Positions 36,601-44,267 of a stretch of DNA of 64,000 nt are shown piece after piece (position 1 is the stretch's first letter; each line of letters starts with the position of its first letter). The notes beneath the pieces were generated by a model, which did no database searches, was not told where the DNA came from, and saw only the letters and a list, made by a program, of their open reading frames with translations. Source of the stretch: Scopulibacillus_A cellulosilyticus (lineage in GTDB: Bacteria; Bacillota; Bacilli; Bacillales; Sporolactobacillaceae); NCBI RefSeq assembly GCF_042665295.1, contig NZ_JBHTCO010000044.1:94111-158110 (forward strand). The letters are read 5' to 3'. The translations under genes were made by a program, and so were the position numbers.

Positions 36601-37026
36601 GAATATCGTGACTTTATTTATAACGTTTCTGAGCATCCTGATATTCAAGAACTGTATCTGTTATCTGATATTCTTATCACAGATTATTCCTCAGTCATGT
36701 TCGATTTTGCTAATTTAAAACGTCCTATTTTGTTTTACACATATGACTTTGAACTCTATCGTGACCAGCTGCGGGGCTTTTACATGAACTTTGAAAAGGA
36801 AGCACCGGGTCCCTTATTAAGAAATACTGAAGAAATAATAGAGGCTGTTCTAAATATAGATGAAATTAAGAAAGATTATAAGAAGCGTTATGACAAATTT
36901 TACAAGAAGTATTGCAGCTTAGAAGATGGAAATGCGGCGATTCGCCTCGTTGATTCTATTTTTGCTAAAGAAAGCGAAGAGATTAAGGAACAGGTCAAAA
37001 AAGCGAAACATGCAGTAAACATTTAA
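33628..37026 (+). CDS. two-domain CDP-glycerol glycerophosphotransferase (TagF/TarF family)
   Basis: A 1132-residue protein carrying two glycerophosphotransferase domains in tandem. The first (about 360-700) has FLQHGVMG, ITGLSRFDNL and ITDYSSVGFDF. The second (about 770-1115) has IQTWHGTPLKKM, IGYPRNDIF and ITDYSSVMFDF. About 300 N-terminal residues with a beta-rich pattern precede them. TagF-type enzymes extend poly(glycerol-phosphate) chains of wall teichoic acid at the cytoplasmic face, using CDP-glycerol. ATG at 33628 is 8 bases after GAGGTGG. No other teichoic-acid gene is adjacent, so it may make a side polymer or modify another glycan. Confidence 0.88.
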   Translation: MNVKGSIRNTFKRLNKKVINTKGNQLKQRLTLKQKNEQLYISGRFSRKSYQAKELWVKSRIDDSKILLTNIKPSSNFEFKVSMKDFIKKCCCEEVIFDFYIKIRTPIKHVSEERLEKVKNEADYGLLKNGEPFIEYLIRLGRFEDTKLESIEKVTVDQYSLIVYTTKNGNLSLAFNTDLNPVSTHHIKQLKIKNNRLTFSGELYTGHSRIESAHIMLRGRDTNIEKKIPLSLKLKENYHKNNGLYQYLYNSDIQLSQIFNVNEFEEDIYDFFFYLKYHDQDEIVLVRIGKPRFFARHFLKGGYMRNKDKIFVITPYYTFKQFNLSLQVDEFDRDAFKYLRKMLRWAWMIRPFYSRKNIWLVGERSYKAQDTGYHFFKYMRENHPKRHVYYVIDKHSPELQNIEPLGHTIYYKSKKHILYSLMAKRIIGSHHPDYLFPLRTKRFKKAVKATKVFLQHGVMGTKNMVANYGKKAPAFNTDLFLVSSEFEKNMIVQDFGYDPHEVKITGLSRFDNLLANNINTKRQILIIPTWRDWIITDDAFLESEYFDRFKQLVHHPLLHQLSREYHFEIIFCLHPNMQKFTSYFTNAPVRVISQGEVDVQKLLKESALMITDYSSVGFDFSFLNKPIIYYQFDRERFIGKHPSHLDLDNDLPGDIVNKLNDICPLVKYYAKNQFKMKDEYKKRASKFLKYNDCHANDRIYQTILTFKPKKQRLKKLIESDFCLTLFNKYRKSHLYFPTMRLFYNIARRILPVDNQLIVFESGVGKQYADSPRYIYEELVNRGLNYKKVWIYNENIRFSDPNTMRVERLSPKYYFYLARAKYWVNNQNFPTYIEKRPETLYIQTWHGTPLKKMLFDIDHIQGRDPDYLERVYKATSHWDYLISPSSYATKAFLSAFHYRGKVLEIGYPRNDIFYQKDRAAKANELRSKLNIPKDKKVILYAPTFRDNQATKNNKFTFDINFDFEKMKSSLGDDFILLLRMHVVIKNKLNIPEEYRDFIYNVSEHPDIQELYLLSDILITDYSSVMFDFANLKRPILFYTYDFELYRDQLRGFYMNFEKEAPGPLLRNTEEIIEAVLNIDEIKKDYKKRYDKFYKKYCSLEDGNAAIRLVDSIFAKESEEIKEQVKKAKHAVNI

Positions 37027-37030
37027 TTTT

Positions 37031-37070
37031 GCAGGCTTTCTTTGGATGATAATATCCAAAGGAAGCCTGC
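37031..37070 (+). terminator. hairpin between convergent genes
   Basis: A 17-bp almost perfect stem (GCAGGCTT...AAGCCTGC) right after the TagF-like gene and just before the end of the opposing gene. The T tracts are short, but the position suits a shared bidirectional terminator. Confidence 0.7.
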
Positions 37071-37079
37071 CTTATTCAT

Positions 37080-37868
37080 TTATACCCCATTTATTTGACC
37101 GCTTTCCCCGGTCAACAATATTCTCAGCTCCATCCACGGTGACCTCTGATAAGCTTCAATCAGTCCGTGATTCTTTATTTCTTCTTTTTCTACACATTTA
37201 TATTTTAGCAGAACAGTAAATTTATCAGTAAAAGGAAATGGTGATAAGAGCACTGTTTTTTTATCCAGCCAGCTGACATCAAAAGTTTCGACCTCTATAA
37301 AATTAAAAGTCTTTGGTACAGGGATCCCCTTTTGAAACCAAGGGTGCTCCTCACTTTTTAATACACCCGGTTCATTCAGGCAAAGATACAGAGATAAATT
37401 ATCGCATAGCTTCAGTAAATCATAATGAAAAAGGAAAATATCTTTATTAAAATGACTGGTTTTACGAATAATCCGCTTCTGCCTTTCTTTTTCCATATGA
37501 ACAAATACCTTTGCTTCTGATGTATTCTCACCTTCAATAAACTTCATATAATGATAGCTTGAAAGCAGACCGGCATAAGAATTGGCCGCTTCGGTTTCGT
37601 TAATACCGTGTTTATAAAGGACAAGTTTTGTATTTAACGGAAAATCGGAAAATGAATAGGGCTTTCCCGTTTTATCATCTATAAACGGCTCACTGTCCGG
37701 TGCAATCCAGCCGCGGTCATGTTCCGCAACAGCCGTTTCTACTTCCTTCCGCCGGTCATTCCCTATAAAGTAATCATCCCGCCACAGCCTGGCAAAATCT
37801 CCAGAAATTCTTGCATGGTCGTCTTGCTGAATTAACACAAAATCCTTTGATCTTTCTCTAACTATCAT
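37080..37868 (-). CDS. DUF3891 family protein
   Basis: A 262-residue protein matching DUF3891 by pattern: N-terminal LIQQDDHARISGDFARLW, then AVAEHDRGW and SYAGLLSSYHY. The HD-like histidines and aspartates in the first third could bind a metal. ATG at 37868 is a few bases after CGGAGG; a longer upstream reading has none. Biochemical role not known to me. Monocistronic, convergent with the TagF-like gene. Confidence 0.72.
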   Translation of the reverse strand: MIVRERSKDFVLIQQDDHARISGDFARLWRDDYFIGNDRRKEVETAVAEHDRGWIAPDSEPFIDDKTGKPYSFSDFPLNTKLVLYKHGINETEAANSYAGLLSSYHYMKFIEGENTSEAKVFVHMEKERQKRIIRKTSHFNKDIFLFHYDLLKLCDNLSLYLCLNEPGVLKSEEHPWFQKGIPVPKTFNFIEVETFDVSWLDKKTVLLSPFPFTDKFTVLLKYKCVEKEEIKNHGLIEAYQRSPWMELRILLTGESGQINGV

Positions 37869-38089
37869 GTTAAAACCTCCGAAATGTTTTGGCTTGTACA
37901 ATTCATAGCGGTTTCACCTTTTCATCCTTTTTCCTGATTTACCGATTTGATTTTTCCTTTGTTTTCATTATTTATAATATATTACTCCTGTTTTGAATAT
38001 TCAATATAAGGGGTTTGCGGATTTTTGGTAATGACATATTAACAATTTATTAATAATTCAAAAATATTAAAATTTTAAAGTTTTATTCA

Positions 38090-38119
38090 TTGCAAGTTGT
38101 CAAGTGCATAGTATATAAT
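38090..38119 (+). promoter_or_regulatory. promoter of the small membrane protein gene
   Basis: -35 TTGCAA (38090-38095), 18-bp spacer, -10 TATAAT (38114-38119), about 50 bp upstream of the start codon. Confidence 0.6.
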
Positions 38120-38168
38120 AAAAGCAAATGTTAAAACTTTGTGAACATTTTAAAAGGAGTGATGACAA

Positions 38169-38636
38169 ATGAGCATGGTTTTGTCTAATAAGCAAAATCA
38201 ACTGAAACCAAACTTTGCATATTATATCACATCCTTTCTAGCCGCATCAGCAATCTGTGAAACCATCCTAATCTTAGTTTACGGCACATTAATGGACATG
38301 GGAATTATGGTACCATTCTTTATCGTTTTAGGAGCACTGGCAGTTATACATCTCGTTGCTTACATTATCAAATTGAGACAATTCACTTCCCGCATGAATC
38401 ATATTATCGAATATCTCCCATTAACAAACGAACAAAAGTTGTACTTAACAAAAGAATTAAAAATGAAAACAAGCAGGATGCACAAACAAGATGAAATCTG
38501 CCAAGTCCTTTTAGAATTGGCAAACAAAATCGAAAAGAATGCCCATTTAACTCAAACAGAAATTAATGCTATTAATAAAATTGTATTCGGCAATCACCCA
38601 ATTAGAGCAACAATTAAAAATCATTTGCATGGATAA
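38169..38636 (+). CDS. small two-helix membrane protein, unknown
   Basis: A 155-residue protein not recognised as any named family. Two hydrophobic helices (about 17-40 and 48-67) are followed by a cytoplasmic-type, Lys-rich helical tail of about 85 residues. There is no signal cleavage site. The ribosome site AGGAG, a consensus promoter and a terminator just past the stop show it is expressed as its own unit. It may be a small regulator or scaffold at the membrane; nothing more can be said. Confidence 0.6.
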   Translation: MSMVLSNKQNQLKPNFAYYITSFLAASAICETILILVYGTLMDMGIMVPFFIVLGALAVIHLVAYIIKLRQFTSRMNHIIEYLPLTNEQKLYLTKELKMKTSRMHKQDEICQVLLELANKIEKNAHLTQTEINAINKIVFGNHPIRATIKNHLHG

Positions 38637-38637
38637 T

Positions 38638-38668
38638 TAAGGCGCTTCCTGTTGGAAGCGCTTTAATT
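38638..38668 (+). terminator. terminator after the small membrane protein gene
   Basis: GGCGCTTCC/GGAAGCGCT stem with loop TGTT followed by TTAATTAAT; the tail is modest. Confidence 0.65.
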
Positions 38669-38774
38669 AATGGGGAAAGTGTCGTAAATAATATGATTTA
38701 TATTGTTTTGCTTACTTGCCTTTTTAAGCTGCTAAGAGGAAATGACTCAAGAGATACAGCTTAATCTATATTTG

Positions 38775-40247
38775 TTACGTTTTGTATCGTGCCCCGGTTA
38801 TTTCCTTGCTTTCATTAATAACCTTCCCTCCAGTTTCTTTTATTTCCTCCTCCCACCAAAGGGCTTTATCCGGATTTTTCAATATTTCATTAATTTCACT
38901 TGGATCTTCAACAGCTGGAGATGATCCGCGCAAGGATTTCCCTGCCGTTTCTTTGACAAAAAATGCAACGATAATAAGCCCAATAATACAAACAGCCATT
39001 AAATAATAAGCGGGGACCATACGATTCTTAGTAATACTGACCAGCCAAGCAACGATAAGCGGTGTAGTGCCCCCAAATACAGATGTGGAAATATTATAAG
39101 TAATAGCGAGGGAACCATACCTGACTTTTGTAAAAAATAAAGACGGCAGCGTTGCAGGAAGTGTTCCTTCGAAAGAAGCTAACAGCCAGCCCAAGATAAG
39201 TAAGCCAAAGAAGGCAGTATAGTTATTTCCTTTACCAATCATCATGAGTGCCGGTATGCTTAGTACAACAGTACCGATTAAAGCACCCTTAATAATTCGG
39301 TTTCTGCCAATGCGATCACTCCAATAACCCATTGCTAAAACAAACGGAATCATGATAATCATCACTGCAAGGATCAAAACTAACCCTTTTGTTTCACCGT
39401 AACCGAGTTGTTCTGACAAATAAGACGGCATGTAAGTCAGTACCATATAGATCATTGTGTTATAAAAGAATACTATACCTATGCAAATCAACAATGGTTT
39501 CCAATGATTGATAATAATCTCTTTAAGGGAAACGCGATTTCTTTCTTCTTCCGCCTTCATCATTGCTTCAAAGGCAGGCGTTTCCGCCAAACGGCTCCGA
39601 AAATATAAACCAATGAATCCCAATGGAGCTGCAACAATAAACGGTATTCTCCAACCCCACTCGACCATTGCTTCGGAACCAAGAAGAAAGCTCAACAATG
39701 TGACAATCCCGGCGCCGGCACTATAACCGACAAGCGTTCCAACCTCTAAGCCGCTTGCCATAAAACCCCGCTTTTTATCCGGCGTAGATTCTGCAATAAA
39801 AGTCATTGCACCTGCATATTCTCCTCCTGTTGAAAATCCTTGTACCATCCTTATAAAAAGTAATAAAATCTGTGCGTAAACACCAATAGAAGCGTAGCTT
39901 GGAATAAGGCCAATACTTAAAGTCGCGAGAGCCATCATAATCAATGTAATAACCAAAACTTTCTTGCGGCCAATGCGGTCTCCTATCATCCCAAAAACCA
40001 AACCGCCGATAGGCCGTGCTATAAACGCAACCGCAAAAGTTGCAAAAGCATATATCAACTGAACAGAAGGATCAATTTTTGGGAAAAATACTTTACCCAT
40101 CGTAGCAGCCAAATATGAATAAATACCAAAGTCAAACCACTCCATAGCGTTGCCAAGGGCTGTCCCAATCATAGACTGTTTAGCAAGTTTAGTATCAACA
40201 ATGGTAATATCCTCTTTTTTTAACTTTTTATTTTGTATATGGCCCAC
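38775..40247 (-). CDS. MFS transporter, metabolite:H+ symporter (MHS/ProP-like)
   Basis: A 490-residue, 12-helix MFS permease of the MHS group: early NAMEWFDFGIYSYLA, the loop GMIGDRIGRKKVL and QGFSTGGEYAGA. Such proteins import proline, betaine, ectoine or dicarboxylates with protons. The start is GTG at 40247, 6 bases after AGGAGG; an ATG five codons upstream overlaps that site. It lies 248 bp from the ectoine-degradation operon on the same strand, so ectoine uptake is a fair guess. It lacks the long coiled-coil tail of osmosensing ProP. Confidence 0.85.
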   Translation of the reverse strand: MGHIQNKKLKKEDITIVDTKLAKQSMIGTALGNAMEWFDFGIYSYLAATMGKVFFPKIDPSVQLIYAFATFAVAFIARPIGGLVFGMIGDRIGRKKVLVITLIMMALATLSIGLIPSYASIGVYAQILLLFIRMVQGFSTGGEYAGAMTFIAESTPDKKRGFMASGLEVGTLVGYSAGAGIVTLLSFLLGSEAMVEWGWRIPFIVAAPLGFIGLYFRSRLAETPAFEAMMKAEEERNRVSLKEIIINHWKPLLICIGIVFFYNTMIYMVLTYMPSYLSEQLGYGETKGLVLILAVMIIMIPFVLAMGYWSDRIGRNRIIKGALIGTVVLSIPALMMIGKGNNYTAFFGLLILGWLLASFEGTLPATLPSLFFTKVRYGSLAITYNISTSVFGGTTPLIVAWLVSITKNRMVPAYYLMAVCIIGLIIVAFFVKETAGKSLRGSSPAVEDPSEINEILKNPDKALWWEEEIKETGGKVINESKEITGARYKT

Positions 40248-40495
40248 AACGTGCCTCCTCATTTATTCATTTATTTTAGAACCATTTTTTATTCTCACCG
40301 TCCACAGATTTTGCATAAGCCATTACCGGCCGGCCCAATGATGGCTAAACCAATTAAATTTTAGGTTAATAGATTATAAATGTAAGCTTAAGATGTTGAA
40401 TTTTCAGATAAATGGATCGAAAGGAAATGATGCTTTATCCAGCATCTTCCCTTCTAAATCGATATTTAAACAATCAGTTTAATTTAAGCCGATTT

Positions 40496-41944
40496 TTAAC
40501 AATTAGACAGTTTAAAACAAACGACTTTCGGCTCTGTCATTTCATGAATCGAAAATTTGATACCTTCTCTTCCAAGCCCTGATTTCTTTACACCGCCAAA
40601 CGGCATGGCATCAATACGATAGTCGCTGCTGTCATTAATCATAATACCGCCAACATCCATTTTAGCAATGGCCTTCTGAGCTTTATCTATATTCTTTGTA
40701 AAGATGCCTGCCTGTAAACCGTAATTAACATTATTTGATTTTTCGATTGCTTTATCAATATCCGAAAATGGGTAAAACAGAACAACAGGTCCGAAGATTT
40801 CCTCTTTTGCAATCGCGCACTCTTCTGGTATATTTTTCAAAACAGTTGGTGAATAGAATGCTCCATGACGTTTTCCGCCTGCTAATAATGCAGCTCCCTT
40901 TTCAATTGCCTCATTTACCAATTTTTCGACGCGAATGGCTTCTTTTTCGGTTATCAGAGGGCCCATATCGGTTAATTCAGATTGCTTATCACCGATGTTA
41001 TATTGATTGGTACGTTTCACAAATGCAGTTTCAAATTGATTCATAATACTCTCTTGAACATAAATTCTCTGGACACCGAGGCAGTTTTGGCCTGCTGCCC
41101 AAAAAGCTCCGGAAACCGTTGATTCTACAGCCTCTTCTAAATCGGCATCCTCCAGTACAATAACAGGTGAATTGGAACCTAACTCCATACTGATTTTTTT
41201 CAAGCCTGCTTTACGGGCAATTTCTTCCCCTGCTTCAAGTCCGCCTGTAAATGAAATCATTCGAATCGCAGGATGTGTCACAAGCACATCACCAATTTCG
41301 CTTCCGTAACCCGTTATAACAGATAAAATCTTGGGAGGAATTCCAGCTTCAGAAAAAGCTTCTGCAAGTAAAAGGGCGCTTAATGGTGTGACAGTTGCCG
41401 GTTTAACGATAATGGCATTTCCTGAAGCAATCGCCGGTCCTACCTTGTGCGCGACCAGGTTTAATGGATCATTAAACGGTGTAATAGCACCGATAATACC
41501 AATCGGTACACGCTGATAGTAACCGACCCGGTTCTCACTCCCCGGCATCTGGTCGAACGGAATTGTCTCACCATGAACTCTTCTCGCTTCTTCAGCACTA
41601 ATTCGAAGTGTTTGAATGCATCTTATGACTTCTTTTCCGGCTTCTCGGATTGTTTTACTGCCTTCACGGGCAATTGTGCGAGCATATTTTTCTTTATTTG
41701 CTTCAATATAGTCCGCTGCTTTATTAATGATCGATATTCGTTCATGTACAGGCATAGCCGCAGCAATTTTTGCTCCTTTTTTTGCTTCCTCGATACATTT
41801 AAGCATATCTTCCGCTGAAGCAGCGGGTACCGTATCAATAATACTATTGTCCTGCGGATCACGCACTTCAATGACTTGATCACGCTTTACCCAACCGCCC
41901 GCAAAATACATTTTTCGACCGGCAACTTTTGTTGTCATCATCAT
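40496..41944 (-). CDS. NAD(P)-dependent aldehyde dehydrogenase (DoeC-like position)
   Basis: A 482-residue ALDH-superfamily enzyme. The oxyanion/cofactor region ITPFNDPLNLVAHKVGPA, the glutamate motif ELGSNSP and the catalytic Cys in AAGQNCLGVQR are in place. In ectoine pathways DoeC oxidises L-aspartate-beta-semialdehyde to aspartate. This is the last gene of the DoeA operon, 16 bp after the homoserine dehydrogenase. Its sequence style is also close to lactaldehyde/succinate-semialdehyde dehydrogenases, so the substrate is inferred from context. Three ATG codons in a row leave the exact start open by two codons. A weak hairpin follows at 40425-40453. Confidence 0.88.
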   Translation of the reverse strand: MMMTTKVAGRKMYFAGGWVKRDQVIEVRDPQDNSIIDTVPAASAEDMLKCIEEAKKGAKIAAAMPVHERISIINKAADYIEANKEKYARTIAREGSKTIREAGKEVIRCIQTLRISAEEARRVHGETIPFDQMPGSENRVGYYQRVPIGIIGAITPFNDPLNLVAHKVGPAIASGNAIIVKPATVTPLSALLLAEAFSEAGIPPKILSVITGYGSEIGDVLVTHPAIRMISFTGGLEAGEEIARKAGLKKISMELGSNSPVIVLEDADLEEAVESTVSGAFWAAGQNCLGVQRIYVQESIMNQFETAFVKRTNQYNIGDKQSELTDMGPLITEKEAIRVEKLVNEAIEKGAALLAGGKRHGAFYSPTVLKNIPEECAIAKEEIFGPVVLFYPFSDIDKAIEKSNNVNYGLQAGIFTKNIDKAQKAIAKMDVGGIMINDSSDYRIDAMPFGGVKKSGLGREGIKFSIHEMTEPKVVCFKLSNC

Positions 41945-41960
41945 TCCCGCCTTTCTGTGA

Positions 41961-43016
41961 TTAAATATTTATCAGCTTTCTTTCACGGTGAATGTTAATT
42001 AAATCTATTAAAAGGGAGAATCCAGTTTCGACTTTTCCGGCACCGGCACCGCTTAACGTCACTGTCCCTAATAGATCACATTCATACGTAATTGCATTAA
42101 CAGCGCCGCCGATTGAGGCGAGCGGATCCGTTAAATCAACTTTTTCCGGAGCAATGTCAGCAATTACTTTACCATTTTCTTTACGAATTTTCGCTAACAG
42201 TTTCCAGCGCTTGCCTTCTGCCTTTGCTTCCTCAATATCTTTTAATGTGATGTCTGAAATACCCTTGCATGATACCTCTTCTGCTGTAAGGGGCGATTTC
42301 ATCACATAGTTTGATAAAATAACAACTTTATATCTTGCATCATAGCCTTCTACATCACTTGTCGGATCCGCTTCGGCGTAACCAAGCGCCTGTGCTTCTT
42401 TTAAAGCTTCTTCATAAGGTACATGCTCTTCTTCCATTTTTGTTAAAATGTAATTTGTCGTACCATTAAGAATACCGCGTATTTCAGTGATATTATTTCC
42501 GGCAAGCGTCACAATCGGCATTCTTAATGCCGGCGTCCCGCTCATAACCGTTCCCTCAAAGCCCCAGTAAACACCATTTTTCTCGGCAATTTCCGAAAGT
42601 TCTCTATAAGCAAGAGCAACAGGACCTTTATTTGTCATGACGACATTTTTTCCATTTTCAAACGCGGTCCGGCAATGATCGATGGCTGGTTGTCCTGTTT
42701 TCACATCAGTATAAGAAACCTCAATAATTGTATCAGCGTTTGTTTCACGAATCGTTTTAAAGCTGTCCCACCCTTTTACAAGCCCGGGCGTTTGCGGATA
42801 GTCTTCGAGATTACCAGTCTCTTTTAATAATTGCAGAGCCGTATCAATATCCAAACCGTCCGGATGATAAATGGATCCCTTATTTAAATCTGATATCGCA
42901 ACGATTTCTGCTTCAAAATTTTCGCTTTCTTTTAATTCATCCTTTTTTTCTCTCAAAATTTCAGCTAAACCTTGACCAACAACACCAAAACCGATAAATG
43001 CCAGTTTATGAGCCAA
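41961..43016 (-). CDS. homoserine dehydrogenase-like NAD(P) oxidoreductase
   Basis: A 351-residue enzyme with the homoserine dehydrogenase pattern: LAFIGFGVVGQGLAEIL at the start, TNKGPVAL, GTVMSGTPALR, GILNGTTNYILT and EGYDARYK. The ACT regulatory domain of biosynthetic enzymes is absent. It starts at TTG 43016, 9 bases after GGAGG, and overlaps the preceding gene by 11 bp, showing tight coupling. It interconverts aspartate-semialdehyde and homoserine in known relatives. Within an ectoine operon this would handle the semialdehyde next to the ALDH. That catabolic role is inference. Confidence 0.88.
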   Translation of the reverse strand: MAHKLAFIGFGVVGQGLAEILREKKDELKESENFEAEIVAISDLNKGSIYHPDGLDIDTALQLLKETGNLEDYPQTPGLVKGWDSFKTIRETNADTIIEVSYTDVKTGQPAIDHCRTAFENGKNVVMTNKGPVALAYRELSEIAEKNGVYWGFEGTVMSGTPALRMPIVTLAGNNITEIRGILNGTTNYILTKMEEEHVPYEEALKEAQALGYAEADPTSDVEGYDARYKVVILSNYVMKSPLTAEEVSCKGISDITLKDIEEAKAEGKRWKLLAKIRKENGKVIADIAPEKVDLTDPLASIGGAVNAITYECDLLGTVTLSGAGAGKVETGFSLLIDLINIHRERKLINI

Positions 43017-44250
43017 ATGTTTGTACCTCCAAATTATGATTAATCGGTAAGACTTCACCTTTTAAAAACTTAATCGCTGTTTGGGAAAGAATTGCTGCGC
43101 CAACTGCTAAACAATTTTCGTCAATATCAAAAATCGGTTTATGCAAATCTCTCTGGATATCACCTTCTGTTGCACAACCCAGAAAGAACATTGAACTTGG
43201 AAGTCTTTGCGAAACATAGCCAAAGTCTTCCCCGCCCATCCCAAACGGGCGCCTGGTAATTTGAATTTGAGGGTATAATTCCTTCATTGTTTCTATCAAC
43301 CACCTGTTGATAACGGGATGATTATTTAATGCAGGTTCCCCTCTTACCACCTCGAATGAATAATCTCCTCCCAAGGATTGAACGATTGAAAATGCCTTCT
43401 CTAATTCCGAAGCTAATAAATCACGGATTTCGGGTGAATAACTGCGAATCGTACCTGTAATAGAAACTTCTGTAGGGATAATATTGCTTGCCGTTCCTGC
43501 TTGAACTTGACCTATGCTTACAACCGCTGATTCTAAAGCGGATACTTTACGTGCAACAATACCATGTAAAGCCTGCATCACAGGTCCCAGCATCCAAATC
43601 GGATCTGTTCCAAGTTCAGGGTATGCACCGTGCCCGCCGGTTCCATAAATCTTTCCTTCAAATACGTCGACATTTGCCATGCTGTAACCATCATTAATTT
43701 GCACAGCACCGGCTGGAAGCCACGGACACATATGAAGGGCAATAGCAGCATCAACTTCGTCATATACACCTGCTTTAACTAAGTAAGGTGATCCCGATAG
43801 TCCATTTTCATCCGTACTTTCTTCTGCCGGTTGAAATATGAATTTGACTGTTCCTCTTAATTCTTCCTTTTTAAAGGCATCGGAAAGTATGTTGGCAATG
43901 CCTAGTAAAATTGCAGTATGTGCGTCATGTCCGCAAGCATGCATAACCCCGTCGTTTCTTGAGCAATAAGCGGTTTGGTTTTCTTCGTGAATGGGCAGAG
44001 CATCCATGTCAGCTCTAATCGCAATAGTTGGACCGCCGCCTGAAGTTAGTGTACCGATAACGCTTGTTTCAGTGCCGACTCCTGTTTCCACTTCTATTCC
44101 GGTAAATCCTCGTAAAGTGTCAGCAACAAATTGGGCGGTCCCGAACTCCTTAAAACTAAGTTCGGGATTTTGATGAAACCTGCGCCGCCACTCAACCAGT
44201 TTGTCAAACAGGCTGTTTACTTGTTCAACAATTGGGTGATGATTGGGCAT
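43006..44250 (-). CDS. M20-family amidohydrolase/deacetylase (DoeB2-like)
   Basis: A 414-residue M20D-type enzyme: RRRFHQNPELSFKE, metal ligands in DMDALP and HACGHDAHTAILLG, QPAEE, and late FGMGGEDFGY. Families include hippurate hydrolases and N-acetyl-diaminoacid deacetylases. In ectoine breakdown N-acetyl-2,4-diaminobutyrate must be deacetylated. Proteobacteria use an AstE-like DoeB, but an M20 version (DoeB2) occurs elsewhere, and this gene sits in that place. ATG at 44250 follows AAGGAGG. Substrate inferred from neighbours. Confidence 0.87.
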   Translation of the reverse strand: MPNHHPIVEQVNSLFDKLVEWRRRFHQNPELSFKEFGTAQFVADTLRGFTGIEVETGVGTETSVIGTLTSGGGPTIAIRADMDALPIHEENQTAYCSRNDGVMHACGHDAHTAILLGIANILSDAFKKEELRGTVKFIFQPAEESTDENGLSGSPYLVKAGVYDEVDAAIALHMCPWLPAGAVQINDGYSMANVDVFEGKIYGTGGHGAYPELGTDPIWMLGPVMQALHGIVARKVSALESAVVSIGQVQAGTASNIIPTEVSITGTIRSYSPEIRDLLASELEKAFSIVQSLGGDYSFEVVRGEPALNNHPVINRWLIETMKELYPQIQITRRPFGMGGEDFGYVSQRLPSSMFFLGCATEGDIQRDLHKPIFDIDENCLAVGAAILSQTAIKFLKGEVLPINHNLEVQTFGS

Positions 44251-44267
44251 CTTTCGTCCACCTCCTT

